DNA from: Thermogutta sp.
GTDB lineage: Bacteria > Planctomycetota > Planctomycetia > Pirellulales > Thermoguttaceae
Assembly: GCF_014359955.1 (NCBI RefSeq)
Contig: NZ_JACIYL010000135.1
Coordinates: forward strand, 1-7,809
Length of the DNA: 7,809 bases
Direction: 5' to 3'
The translations under genes and the position numbers were made by a program. This document shows, piece by piece, positions 1-4,435 of the stretch (its first letter is position 1; each line of letters starts with the position of its first letter). The notes beneath the pieces were generated by a model. That model did not search any database and was not told the origin of the DNA. It worked only from the letters and a program-made list of their open reading frames with translations.

Positions 1-13
1 CAGCACGAGGCAC

Positions 14-28
14 AAGGAGGCAAGGATG
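14..28 (+). promoter_or_regulatory. Ribosome binding site and start of csrA-like gene, with two GGA motifs
   Basis: AAGGAGG at 14-20 is a near-perfect Shine-Dalgarno 5 nt before the ATG at 26. The segment carries two GGA triplets, at 16-18 and 24-26, the second overlapping the start codon. CsrA proteins bind A(N)GGA motifs over ribosome binding sites, so CsrA autoregulation here is possible. The SD is seen in the sequence; the autoregulation is inference. Confidence 0.6.
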
Positions 29-247
29 CTGATTCTGACTCGAAAGAATAACGAACGGATTGTTATCCGCTTGGCTGACGGGCGGCACATCGAAGTTGTT
101 ATTGCACGGATTTCATCGCGGTCCGTGAAAGTCGGCGTCATTGCGGACCGGGACATCCTCATCTTGCGGGAGGAACTTCAGAAGAGGAGACCGCAATGCG
201 AAGCTACTTCTCCGTTGAATGCTCAGCAGACGGACGCAGAAAAATAG
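26..247 (+). CDS. csrA: CsrA/RsmA-family RNA-binding translational regulator
   Basis: CsrA family proteins are small beta-strand dimers that bind GGA motifs in mRNA leaders and block or tune translation. The 73-residue product starts MLILTRK, keeping the family's Leu4 and Arg6. It has the IVI strand, the VKVGVIADRDI segment (the family's VRIGVNAPKEV position) and an LREEL segment in which Arg48-Glu49 match the RNA-binding Arg44-Glu45 of E. coli CsrA. A few extra residues (LADGRH, about 16-21) sit in the first loop. The tail after residue 55 (QCEATSP onward) is unrelated to the core and makes it longer than the usual ~61 residues. The start is set by the perfect SD at 14-20. It heads the small early genes, and its last 52 bp overlap the next ORF. 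A phage-borne CsrA could act on phage or host messages. The family call is firm; the targets are unknown. Confidence 0.9.
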   Translation: MLILTRKNNERIVIRLADGRHIEVVIARISSRSVKVGVIADRDILILREELQKRRPQCEATSPLNAQQTDAEK

Positions 248-468
248 CCGTCGGAAATACGGAGTTTGAGTTTGCTCTTTTTCTCGACGAGCAGAAACTC
301 CGTGACCCACACGCTCGGGAAACCGTCACCGCGTGGGCATTGGGACTCTTCTCCTGCCCCGGTGCGAACATCTCGAAAAAGACGATTGATGACCTGTTCG
401 ATTACCTCGACGAACAGTGGCCACTTCAGAGGTCACTTTTCCCGAGGCCGAAGCTGCGTCTTTGGTAG
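196..468 (+). CDS. Small protein of unknown function (90 aa)
   Basis: I do not recognise this family. The start ATG at 196 follows GAGGAG at 184-189 with 6-nt spacing, which supports translation although the first 52 bp lie inside the csrA-like gene in another frame. The product begins MRSYFSVEC and is soluble. Its middle is acidic (NTEFEFALFLDEQKL), a small Gly/Ala/Trp-rich stretch follows (VTAWALGLFSCPGA), and then a KKTIDDLFDYLDEQW segment likely to be helical. No membrane segment or signal peptide is visible. The next gene starts 16 bp downstream with its own SD, consistent with operon expression. An internal start with a shorter protein is possible, but I see no ATG in this frame soon after the csrA stop. 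Confidence 0.6.
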   Translation: MRSYFSVECSADGRRKIAVGNTEFEFALFLDEQKLRDPHARETVTAWALGLFSCPGANISKKTIDDLFDYLDEQWPLQRSLFPRPKLRLW

Positions 469-483
469 GAAAGGAGAAACGCG

Positions 484-750
484 ATGCTGTGTGACATTCA
501 TTTAGCTCATGAGGCATTCCGTGAAAACATTGAGAAATCGGCACAAAAACACTGGCCCGGATGTGACTTACGGCGAATAAGGCGACCGGGAACACGTGGG
601 TACTACGTGTTTTCAATCGGGGTGTTTAAAGATGGCCAATTGATTGCATACGCAAAAGTCAAAGGGTGGAGGCAGTATTGGCAGGCTGTTTGGTTAGATA
701 GCTGGAAATCACTTGTGTCGTGGCATCTCATCACGCAGAACAAGAGATGA
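484..750 (+). CDS. Small protein of unknown function (88 aa)
   Basis: The ATG at 484 follows AAGGAG at 471-476 with 7-nt spacing, a strong translation signal. The product (MLCDIHLAHEAFRENIEK...) starts with an amphipathic helix-like segment. A basic stretch (CDLRRIRRPGTRGYY) comes next, followed by alternating hydrophobic residues typical of a beta hairpin (YVFSIGVFKDGQLIAYAKVKGW), and it ends in a Trp-rich segment (WRQYWQAVWLDSWKSLVSWHL). The fold may be a small alpha/beta domain. I recognise no family and see no catalytic motif. The stop TGA at 748-750 shares bases with the ATG of the following gene (ATGA), so the two are probably translationally coupled. This gene is more AT-rich (roughly 45% GC by eye) than the methyltransferase-like gene after it. 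Confidence 0.7.
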   Translation: MLCDIHLAHEAFRENIEKSAQKHWPGCDLRRIRRPGTRGYYVFSIGVFKDGQLIAYAKVKGWRQYWQAVWLDSWKSLVSWHLITQNKR

Positions 751-1394
751 CGACTGGGAACCGATCAATGACTGCAAACGTTACCCCCACTGTGGCGGTG
801 CTGTTTGCTCAAGCGCGGACGCATTACCGATCGCTGCCTGGGGTTGAGGTCTGGGATCGTCGCAGGGACGCGCGAGGTTATCCTGGCCCGTACCCGGTCG
901 TCGCTCACCCGCCATGTCGCGTTTATAGCCGTTACCTTAGCAAACAGGCCAAGGCACCGCCAGACGAGTATACGCTCGCAATATTCGCGGTCGCGGCGGT
1001 TCGGGCCTACGGCGGGGTCTTGGAACATCCGCGGATATCGAAACTGTGGGATCGCTGCGGTCTTCCACCGCCGGGAGAATCCGACGCCTGGGGATTTACG
1101 ATCGAAATATGGCAGTGGTGGTTCGGCTATCCTGGCGGAAAAAAAAGAACGTGGCTCTACTGCTGCGGCGTGCACCCGGACGACCTGCCGCCGATCCCGT
1201 ACCGTCTCTGGACCCCTGGAGATCATGAACGATGGCAGCTCTTGTCGCGAGCGGCGCGGTCGAAAACACCGCCAGCGCTCTGCGAATGGCTGGTGTCCGT
1301 GGCACGGCTCTGCGGGCGTGTCATTTCTCCCCGCAATGACAGGGTGCATTTCGAATCACCGGAGGATGCGCAGTACGAATCCAAAACCATGTGA
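747..1394 (+). CDS. Conserved phage protein with HPPCR motif, distantly DNA cytosine methyltransferase-like
   Basis: From the ATG at 747 the product is 215 aa. Visible segments, in order, are VAVLFAQARTHYRSL (16-30), a VEVWDRRRDARGY-like segment (33-45), VVAHPPCRVYSR (51-62), GGVLEHPRISKLW (89-101), GGKKRTWLYCCG (130-141) and KTPPALCEWLVSVARLC (173-189). This matches a protein widespread in phages and prophages, annotated either as hypothetical or as a site-specific cytosine methylase. The order PPC, then EHP, then KKR recalls motifs IV (PCQ), VI (ENV) and VIII (QRRR) of m5C methyltransferases. However, no clear SAM-binding FxGxG is present, so activity is not shown. The ATG at 747 was chosen because it forms an ATGA junction with the previous gene. 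An in-frame ATG at 720 would overlap further, and another at 768 is possible. Eight A residues at 1139-1146 encode the KK of KKRT. The frame is intact on both sides of them, since the conserved C-terminus follows. Confidence 0.75.
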   Translation: MTTGNRSMTANVTPTVAVLFAQARTHYRSLPGVEVWDRRRDARGYPGPYPVVAHPPCRVYSRYLSKQAKAPPDEYTLAIFAVAAVRAYGGVLEHPRISKLWDRCGLPPPGESDAWGFTIEIWQWWFGYPGGKKRTWLYCCGVHPDDLPPIPYRLWTPGDHERWQLLSRAARSKTPPALCEWLVSVARLCGRVISPRNDRVHFESPEDAQYESKTM

Positions 1395-1409
1395 TTTGCA
1401 ATGGGTGAT

Positions 1410-1479
1410 TCCAGGCAGGGCCGGTGCCCCGCTGGGTCTCATAAGCCCAGCTTGCCGGGTTCGACTCCCGGGCCTGGGA
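1410..1479 (+). tRNA. tRNA-like gene, anticodon CAT (Met type), with shortened D arm
   Basis: A cloverleaf can be drawn by hand. The acceptor is 1410-1416 with 1472-1478 (7 bp, one U-G at the end) and A1479 is the discriminator. The anticodon stem is 1433-1437 with 1445-1449 (one U-G), and its CTCATAA loop holds CAT at 1440-1442. The variable loop is 1450-1454. The T stem is CCGGG/CCCGG (1455-1459, 1467-1471) with loop TTCGACT. The D arm is unusual: GGGC at 1418-1421 pairs with GCCC at 1426-1429 over a loop of only CGGT. Only 16 nt separate the acceptor and anticodon stems, and the usual U8 is an A. The anticodon stem can extend by two more pairs (1431-1432 with 1450-1451). No CCA is encoded. 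CAT could mean Met (elongator or initiator) or lysidine-type Ile, which the sequence cannot decide. Phages often carry tRNAs; whether this one is charged is unknown. Confidence 0.75.
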
Positions 1480-1480
1480 A

Positions 1481-1499
1481 TCGCCGGGCGGTCCGGCGA
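1481..1499 (+). other. Hairpin directly downstream of the tRNA-like gene
   Basis: TCGCCGG at 1481-1487 is the perfect inverse complement of CCGGCGA at 1493-1499, leaving a 5-nt loop (GCGGT). It begins two bases after the discriminator. No T run follows (next bases AGGGAAG), so a classical Rho-independent terminator is not supported. It may guide 3' processing of the tRNA or protect the transcript end. Confidence 0.55.
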
Positions 1500-1541
1500 A
1501 GGGAAGATTGGAAACCAGGACGGCGAAAAGGAGAAAGACGG

Positions 1542-1580
1542 ATGACTGGAGGCATATCGGATGCCCAACAGGACGGTTAG
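1542..1580 (+). CDS. Possible 12-residue leader peptide overlapping the initiator start
   Basis: ATG at 1542 lies 8 nt after a good SD (AAGGAG near 1528-1533) and opens a 12-codon frame (MTGGISDAQQDG) ending at TAG 1578-1580. Its codons contain GGAGG at 1548-1552, which is the SD for the initiator ATG at 1561, so the initiator starts inside this short frame. Translating the leader could expose or couple translation of the initiator. The signals are visible; the function is inferred, and the arrangement could be chance. Confidence 0.3.
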   Translation: MTGGISDAQQDG

Positions 1581-2532
1581 GGAAGGATTTCTCGACAGTC
1601 CCAAAGTTGACCTGTTGGACTGGTTCGCCGAATGCGTGTATCACCGGATGCTTCTCGCCGCCGACCATGCAGGGCGACTGGACGGTCGTAGCAGTGTGCT
1701 CAAAGCCCGCCTGTTCCCCCTGAAAGCCAGTCTGCGGGAGAGCGATGTTCAACGCGCGGTCAATCAGATCCTAAAGGCCGGGCTGGCGGTGAGCTGGATA
1801 GCCCCCAACGGTCAGCCAGTATTGCAGCTAACGAACTGGCACCGCGATAGCCGGGCAGCCACCTCCCGTTACCCCGACCGTGAAGGTCGATACGACATCC
1901 GATATGTCGCGCTTCCAGCACCGACCGAAGAGGGCACAATCTGGGTGGTGGAGTCGTCTATCGTTTCAAATCGCAACGGGAATGGCGACACAGGCCCACC
2001 GGGCGGGGGAGAGACAACCCTGCCACGATCCCATACGGATGGGATACCGATGGGATGCGGACCCCATTCCAAGAACGATAGAACGATAAACGATAGAACG
2101 ATAAACGATAGAACGATAAACGATGGAACGATAAACGTAGATAGCTCGGAGCCGAAGCAAGTTCGCTCCGAGCCGACTCCGCCGACCTCTTCGCGGCCTG
2201 TTCTCGTGTTTCCGGTTGTCGGGGAAAGGAAAACCTGGGAGTTGAGCCAGGAATTCCTGGACACTCTCGCCCAGCGGTATCCAACGCTGGACGTTCTCTC
2301 GGAGGCAAGGAAGGCCCTGGCTTGGATTGAGGCCAACCCGGGCAGGCGGAAGACCGCTAAAGGGATGCCCCGCTTCATCGTGAACTGGCTCAACCGGGCA
2401 GTTGACAGTTCCCGCGGGACACCACGTGGGCTTACTGCCAGAGCAAACGGCGGATTGAGCGATTTGGAAAGGCGCAACCTGGAAGCGACCCGGCTTTGGC
2501 TTGCCCAAAAGGAGCAGCAGCATGCTAACTGA
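1561..2532 (+). CDS. Phage replication initiator with N-terminal winged helix and embedded origin repeats
   Basis: The 323-aa product has the layout of phage replication initiators of the lambda O / replisome-organizer type, which bind the origin and recruit the helicase loader. Residues 1-95 form a winged-helix-like domain: MPNRTVREGFLDSPKVDLLDW, YHRMLLAADHAGRLDGR, LKARLFPLK, LRESDVQRAVNQILKAGLAV and LQLTNWHR. Residues 96-215 are a low-complexity linker containing NDRTI repeats (172-191), encoded by a 15-bp DNA repeat array that is probably the origin. Residues 224-285 (TWELSQEFLDTLAQRYPTLDV, ALAWIEANPGRRKTAKGMPRFIVNWLNRA) match the C-terminal helical segment common in these proteins. The start follows GGAGG at 1548-1552 with 8-nt spacing. 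The gene overlaps the downstream loader-like gene by 11 bp. The assignment rests on recognised motifs and context rather than a database search. Confidence 0.8.
   Translation: MPNRTVREGFLDSPKVDLLDWFAECVYHRMLLAADHAGRLDGRSSVLKARLFPLKASLRESDVQRAVNQILKAGLAVSWIAPNGQPVLQLTNWHRDSRAATSRYPDREGRYDIRYVALPAPTEEGTIWVVESSIVSNRNGNGDTGPPGGGETTLPRSHTDGIPMGCGPHSKNDRTINDRTINDRTINDGTINVDSSEPKQVRSEPTPPTSSRPVLVFPVVGERKTWELSQEFLDTLAQRYPTLDVLSEARKALAWIEANPGRRKTAKGMPRFIVNWLNRAVDSSRGTPRGLTARANGGLSDLERRNLEATRLWLAQKEQQHAN
2028..2056. repeat. Inverted repeat plus direct repeat upstream of the iteron-like array
   Basis: ATCCCAT at 2028-2034 and ATGGGAT at 2039-2045 form a perfect 7-bp inverted repeat with 4-nt spacing. 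GATGGGAT occurs at 2038-2045 and again at 2049-2056, 11 bp apart. The region is 18 bp upstream of the tandem array and may be part of the origin. Confidence 0.6.
2074..2140 (+). repeat. Iteron-like tandem 15-bp repeats
   Basis: The unit GAACGATAAACGATA is exact at 2081-2095 and 2096-2110. It has one mismatch at 2111-2125, and at 2126-2140 its last three bases change. A half copy precedes the array (from 2074). Each unit holds two AACGAT cores spaced 7 and 8 bp apart, giving about eight cores in all. The array reads in frame as NDRTI NDRTI NDRTI NDGTI. It is markedly AT-rich within a GC-rich gene, a usual property of origin iterons and unwinding regions. Confidence 0.85.
2144..2173. repeat. 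9-bp perfect inverted repeat downstream of the iteron-like array
   Basis: GCTCGGAGC at 2144-2152 is the inverse complement of GCTCCGAGC at 2165-2173, with a 12-nt loop. It starts 4 bp after the last 15-bp unit, inside the initiator gene. No T run follows, so a terminator is unlikely. An origin structural element or protein-binding site is more plausible. Confidence 0.65.
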
Positions 2533-3160
2533 TGCGGAACGGTTTGCCATCGTGATGAACGCTCTGGGGGCCGCGTTCAATCGGCCGATCACGCCCGCGG
2601 TCCTCACCGCCTACGAGATGGGCCTGGAAGGGCTGACAATCGACGAGGTCGAGTTCGCAGCCAAGCGGGCCCTCCGGACGTGCAAGTTCATGCCCACTCC
2701 GGCAGAACTGCGAGAGCTGGCTGGGGGCCTCAAGCCTGAAGACCAGGCCGTTCTGGCATGGGAGACTGCCGTCCGAGCGGTCGAGGCCTACGGCTGGTAC
2801 CACAGCGTGCAATTCGAGGATGCGGCCATCACGGCGACGATCCGCAGTCTGGGCGGCTGGCAGCGGTTCTGCGAGCGGTGCGGCGGTGAGGAAGAGAAGT
2901 GGCTCCGGCAGGACTTTCTCAGGACCTACGCGGCCTACTGCAAAGTGGGCGTCAGCCCGGAAGCGGCACTGCCGCTGGCCGGGGAGTTCGAGCGGCAGAA
3001 CACGCTCTTGGGCTACCGCAGGCCTGAGGACCGGCCAGCCCTCATCCCGTGTGAGTACGCACCATCAACCGTGCGTCGGATCGGGCGCTCGGAAGCAAGT
3101 CGAGAGGCTCTCGCGATAGTCAACGAGCTTTCAGAAGCAATGCGGGTACCGGAACGATGA
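2522..3160 (+). CDS. Probable replication partner protein, helicase-loader type (DUF6475-like)
   Basis: From ATG 2522 the product is 212 aa. The N-terminal part (MLTDAERFAIVMNALGAAFNRPIT) leads into LTAYEMGLEGLTIDEVEFAAKRALRTCKFMPTPAELRELAGG. This matches the helical module of phage helicase-loader-like proteins, with its typical F-x-P-T-P-x-E-L-R motif (57-64). A second segment (VLAWETAVRAVEAYGWYHSVQFEDAAITATIRSLGGWQRFC, then EEKWLRQDFLRTYAAY) resembles the domain called DUF6475. The position right after the initiator, as lambda P follows O, supports a loader role. It is not proven, and no AAA+ P-loop is seen. ATG 2522 was chosen because AAAAGGAG (2507-2514) lies 7 nt upstream. The gene overlaps the initiator by 11 bp, and its stop forms an ATGA junction with the next gene. 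Confidence 0.65.
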   Translation: MLTDAERFAIVMNALGAAFNRPITPAVLTAYEMGLEGLTIDEVEFAAKRALRTCKFMPTPAELRELAGGLKPEDQAVLAWETAVRAVEAYGWYHSVQFEDAAITATIRSLGGWQRFCERCGGEEEKWLRQDFLRTYAAYCKVGVSPEAALPLAGEFERQNTLLGYRRPEDRPALIPCEYAPSTVRRIGRSEASREALAIVNELSEAMRVPER

Positions 3161-3447
3161 ATCCTGTCACTGAAAGTGATGTTCTGTATTGCAAGCACTG
3201 TGGGAATAAGCTTCCTCACACGAACAGACACAGTGCTTTTTGTTCGCGTGCGTGTCGCAGGGCCTACCGCATGACGGTGCGATCGAAAGAGGGCGGCACG
3301 CCGTCGAGTGCAACAATGTGGCTCCCCGGAACGGCGGAGAAAATCGCGGTTATTCGGGCCCGAGTGGAAGCCGGTGAGGACTGTTTCCACCCGTGTGACG
3401 TAGGCTGGGACGGTCTGTACGAGGATTACTTGCCTCGCGAGGGATGA
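3157..3447 (+). CDS. Small zinc-finger protein (96 aa)
   Basis: The N-terminal half contains Cys12-x2-Cys15 and Cys29-x3-Cys33 (YCKHCGNKLP... FCSRACRRAYR). This is a treble-clef or zinc-ribbon-type finger followed by a basic helix, suited to nucleic acid or protein binding. The second half (AEKIAVIRARVEAGEDCFHPCDVGWDGLYEDYLP) is acidic and has no recognised motif. The ATG at 3157 overlaps the previous TGA as ATGA, implying translational coupling, and only a weak GGA precedes it. It sits between the loader-like gene and RusA, so a role near replication or recombination is plausible but inferred. Confidence 0.75.
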   Translation: MNPVTESDVLYCKHCGNKLPHTNRHSAFCSRACRRAYRMTVRSKEGGTPSSATMWLPGTAEKIAVIRARVEAGEDCFHPCDVGWDGLYEDYLPREG

Positions 3448-3448
3448 G

Positions 3449-3844
3449 ATGGCTGATCAGGCATCCGTGACGATCGATCTTCCCTGGCCGCCGACGGCGA
3501 ACCGCTACTGGCGGAACGTGAATGGGAGGATGGTCCTGTCCCGGGATGGGCGGCGATACCGCGAAGCCGTGGACGGCTTGGTATGGAAGCAGTTTTGCGA
3601 GTCTGGACCGGTGGGCTTCGGCGAGAGCCATTTAGAACTCACAATCGAGGCTTATCCGCCAGATCGGCGGAGGCGCGACCTGGATAACCTGCTCAAGCCT
3701 CTCCTCGACGCCCTGCAACACGCGGGGCTGTTTGCGGATGATTCTCAGATCGTGAGCCTGCAAATCAGAAGGCGCTGCGTCGCTGCGTACGGATTGGTGC
3801 GGGTGTGCCTGACTGCGATAAGTCATGATGAGAATGTGTTCTAA
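3449..3844 (+). CDS. rusA: RusA family Holliday-junction resolvase
   Basis: RusA cuts four-way DNA junctions as a homodimer, and in phages it helps resolve branched or concatemeric DNA before packaging. The 131-aa product has the N-terminal LPWPPTANRYWR motif (11-22). It also has the acidic cluster RRRDLDNLLKPLLDAL (74-89) and GLFADDSQI (93-101). Asp77, Asp79, Lys83 and Asp98 match the positions and spacing of E. coli RusA Asp70, Asp72, Lys76 and Asp91, so it should be active. Length is close to the usual ~120 residues. The start ATG at 3449 follows GAGGG at 3439-3443. The previous stop ends at 3447, so spacing is one base. Its place after the replication genes and before the terminases is typical of lambdoid-style modules. 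Confidence 0.93.
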   Translation: MADQASVTIDLPWPPTANRYWRNVNGRMVLSRDGRRYREAVDGLVWKQFCESGPVGFGESHLELTIEAYPPDRRRRDLDNLLKPLLDALQHAGLFADDSQIVSLQIRRRCVAAYGLVRVCLTAISHDENVF

Positions 3845-3888
3845 AAGAATTGATGATCGTTAGAATGAATGAGAAAGGAGGATGTCGC

Positions 3889-4122
3889 ATGAAAAGTACA
3901 CTGGACTATGACCTTTTCGTGGCGGCGAAAGACAAGCTGGGGCGCGCGTTCGAGACCTGGAAGCGACTGGTGACGCTTCGTCAGCATGTTCAAGATTTGA
4001 AGGATGCACTAAAAGAGGCGCGGGAACAGTTGGCTATGACGGAAATGGAGTTCCACTCTGTCATGCGGGAAGTGACAGAAATGACATCCCCAGAGGATCA
4101 GGTAGAGAATGGACGATTCTGA
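3889..4122 (+). CDS. Small coiled-coil protein of unknown function (77 aa)
   Basis: ATG 3889 is preferred over the in-frame ATG at 3850, since AAAGGAGG at about 3874-3881 lies 7 nt upstream. The 77-aa product is almost wholly helical. Residues about 24-60 (LRQHVQDLKDALKEAREQLAMTEMEFHSVM) show heptad-like spacing of hydrophobic residues, typical of a coiled coil. The ends are acidic. I recognise no family. It precedes the HTH gene at 4109 by a 14-bp overlap. Both genes are more AT-rich than the rest of the window, so they may have a separate origin. A regulatory or scaffold role is only a guess. Confidence 0.7.
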   Translation: MKSTLDYDLFVAAKDKLGRAFETWKRLVTLRQHVQDLKDALKEAREQLAMTEMEFHSVMREVTEMTSPEDQVENGRF

Positions 4123-4435
4123 AAAACACTTTTACAGGAATCTGATTCAATCCTGGAAAGACTACATTGTTGAGTATCATTGCGTTCTCCTTTTATGGAA
4201 AGGTTTTTCTGTTAATGACGTGGTTGAGGTAACCGGTTTGGATAGCCGGGTAGTGAGGGAATATCGTCGAAAAATCCTTGCTGTTGGGAATTTAACGGAC
4301 CGCATGGATGGAATTGTGGGCCCGCGTCCATCAGAAGTATGGCACAAAGCCCAGCTAATACGGTACATGCGTGGTAAAAACGTCCGGGATAAAACCTCAG
4401 GAGTTACAGAATGGAACGCTGGGAATGTTGGGTAG
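4109..4435 (+). CDS. HTH protein, possible late regulator (108 aa)
   Basis: Residues about 29-55 (LWKGFSVNDVVEVTGLDSRVVREYRRKI) fit a helix-turn-helix: first helix, a turn at TGLD, and a recognition helix at SRVVREYRRKI. The upstream helix is YRNLIQSWKDYIVEYHCVLLLW and the downstream region (WHKAQLIRYMRGKNVRDKTS) is basic. DNA binding is therefore likely. The position, between replication and terminase genes, is where phages often place late-gene regulators; this is inference. The start at 4109 has an AGGTAGAG-like SD and overlaps the previous gene by 14 bp. Its 3' end overlaps the next gene by 25 bp. By eye the middle of the gene is about 37-50% GC, lower than neighbouring genes. Confidence 0.65.
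   Translation: MDDSEKHFYRNLIQSWKDYIVEYHCVLLLWKGFSVNDVVEVTGLDSRVVREYRRKILAVGNLTDRMDGIVGPRPSEVWHKAQLIRYMRGKNVRDKTSGVTEWNAGNVG

Larger units (their letters stand above)
2028..2173 (+). other. Probable phage replication origin inside the initiator gene
   Basis: This composite region comprises a 7-bp inverted repeat, an AT-rich array of about four tandem 15-bp repeats and a 9-bp inverted repeat, all within the initiator's linker-coding part. Lambda has four iterons inside its O gene in the same way. The repeats and palindromes are seen directly; origin function is inferred from their position and layout. Confidence 0.65.

Noticed and set aside
1139..1146. Run of eight A, considered as a programmed frameshift site
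   Set aside because: Conserved residues continue in the same frame on both sides of the run, so no shift is needed.
765..1349. Minus-strand open frame over the HPPCR gene
   Set aside because: Shadow of a conserved + strand protein; Arg/Pro-rich with no motif.
805..1545. 246-codon + strand frame overlapping the HPPCR gene and tRNA
   Set aside because: It runs through the tRNA-like gene and is Arg/Gly-rich with no domain, while the other frame has conserved motifs throughout.
2074..2140. Tandem repeats considered as a CRISPR array
   Set aside because: Units are 15 bp, directly abutting, with no unique spacers, and they read in frame within a gene.
2144..2173. Inverted repeat considered as a transcription terminator
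   Set aside because: No T run follows, and it is inside the coding region of the initiator.
2501..2521. TTG start at 2501 for the loader-like gene
   Set aside because: ATG 2522 has a better-placed SD (AAAAGGAG) and the added residues are not needed for the domain.
1966..2607. Minus-strand open frame over the initiator and loader genes, with SIVYR repeats
   Set aside because: The repeats only mirror the 15-bp DNA array, and the + strand gene has recognised domains.
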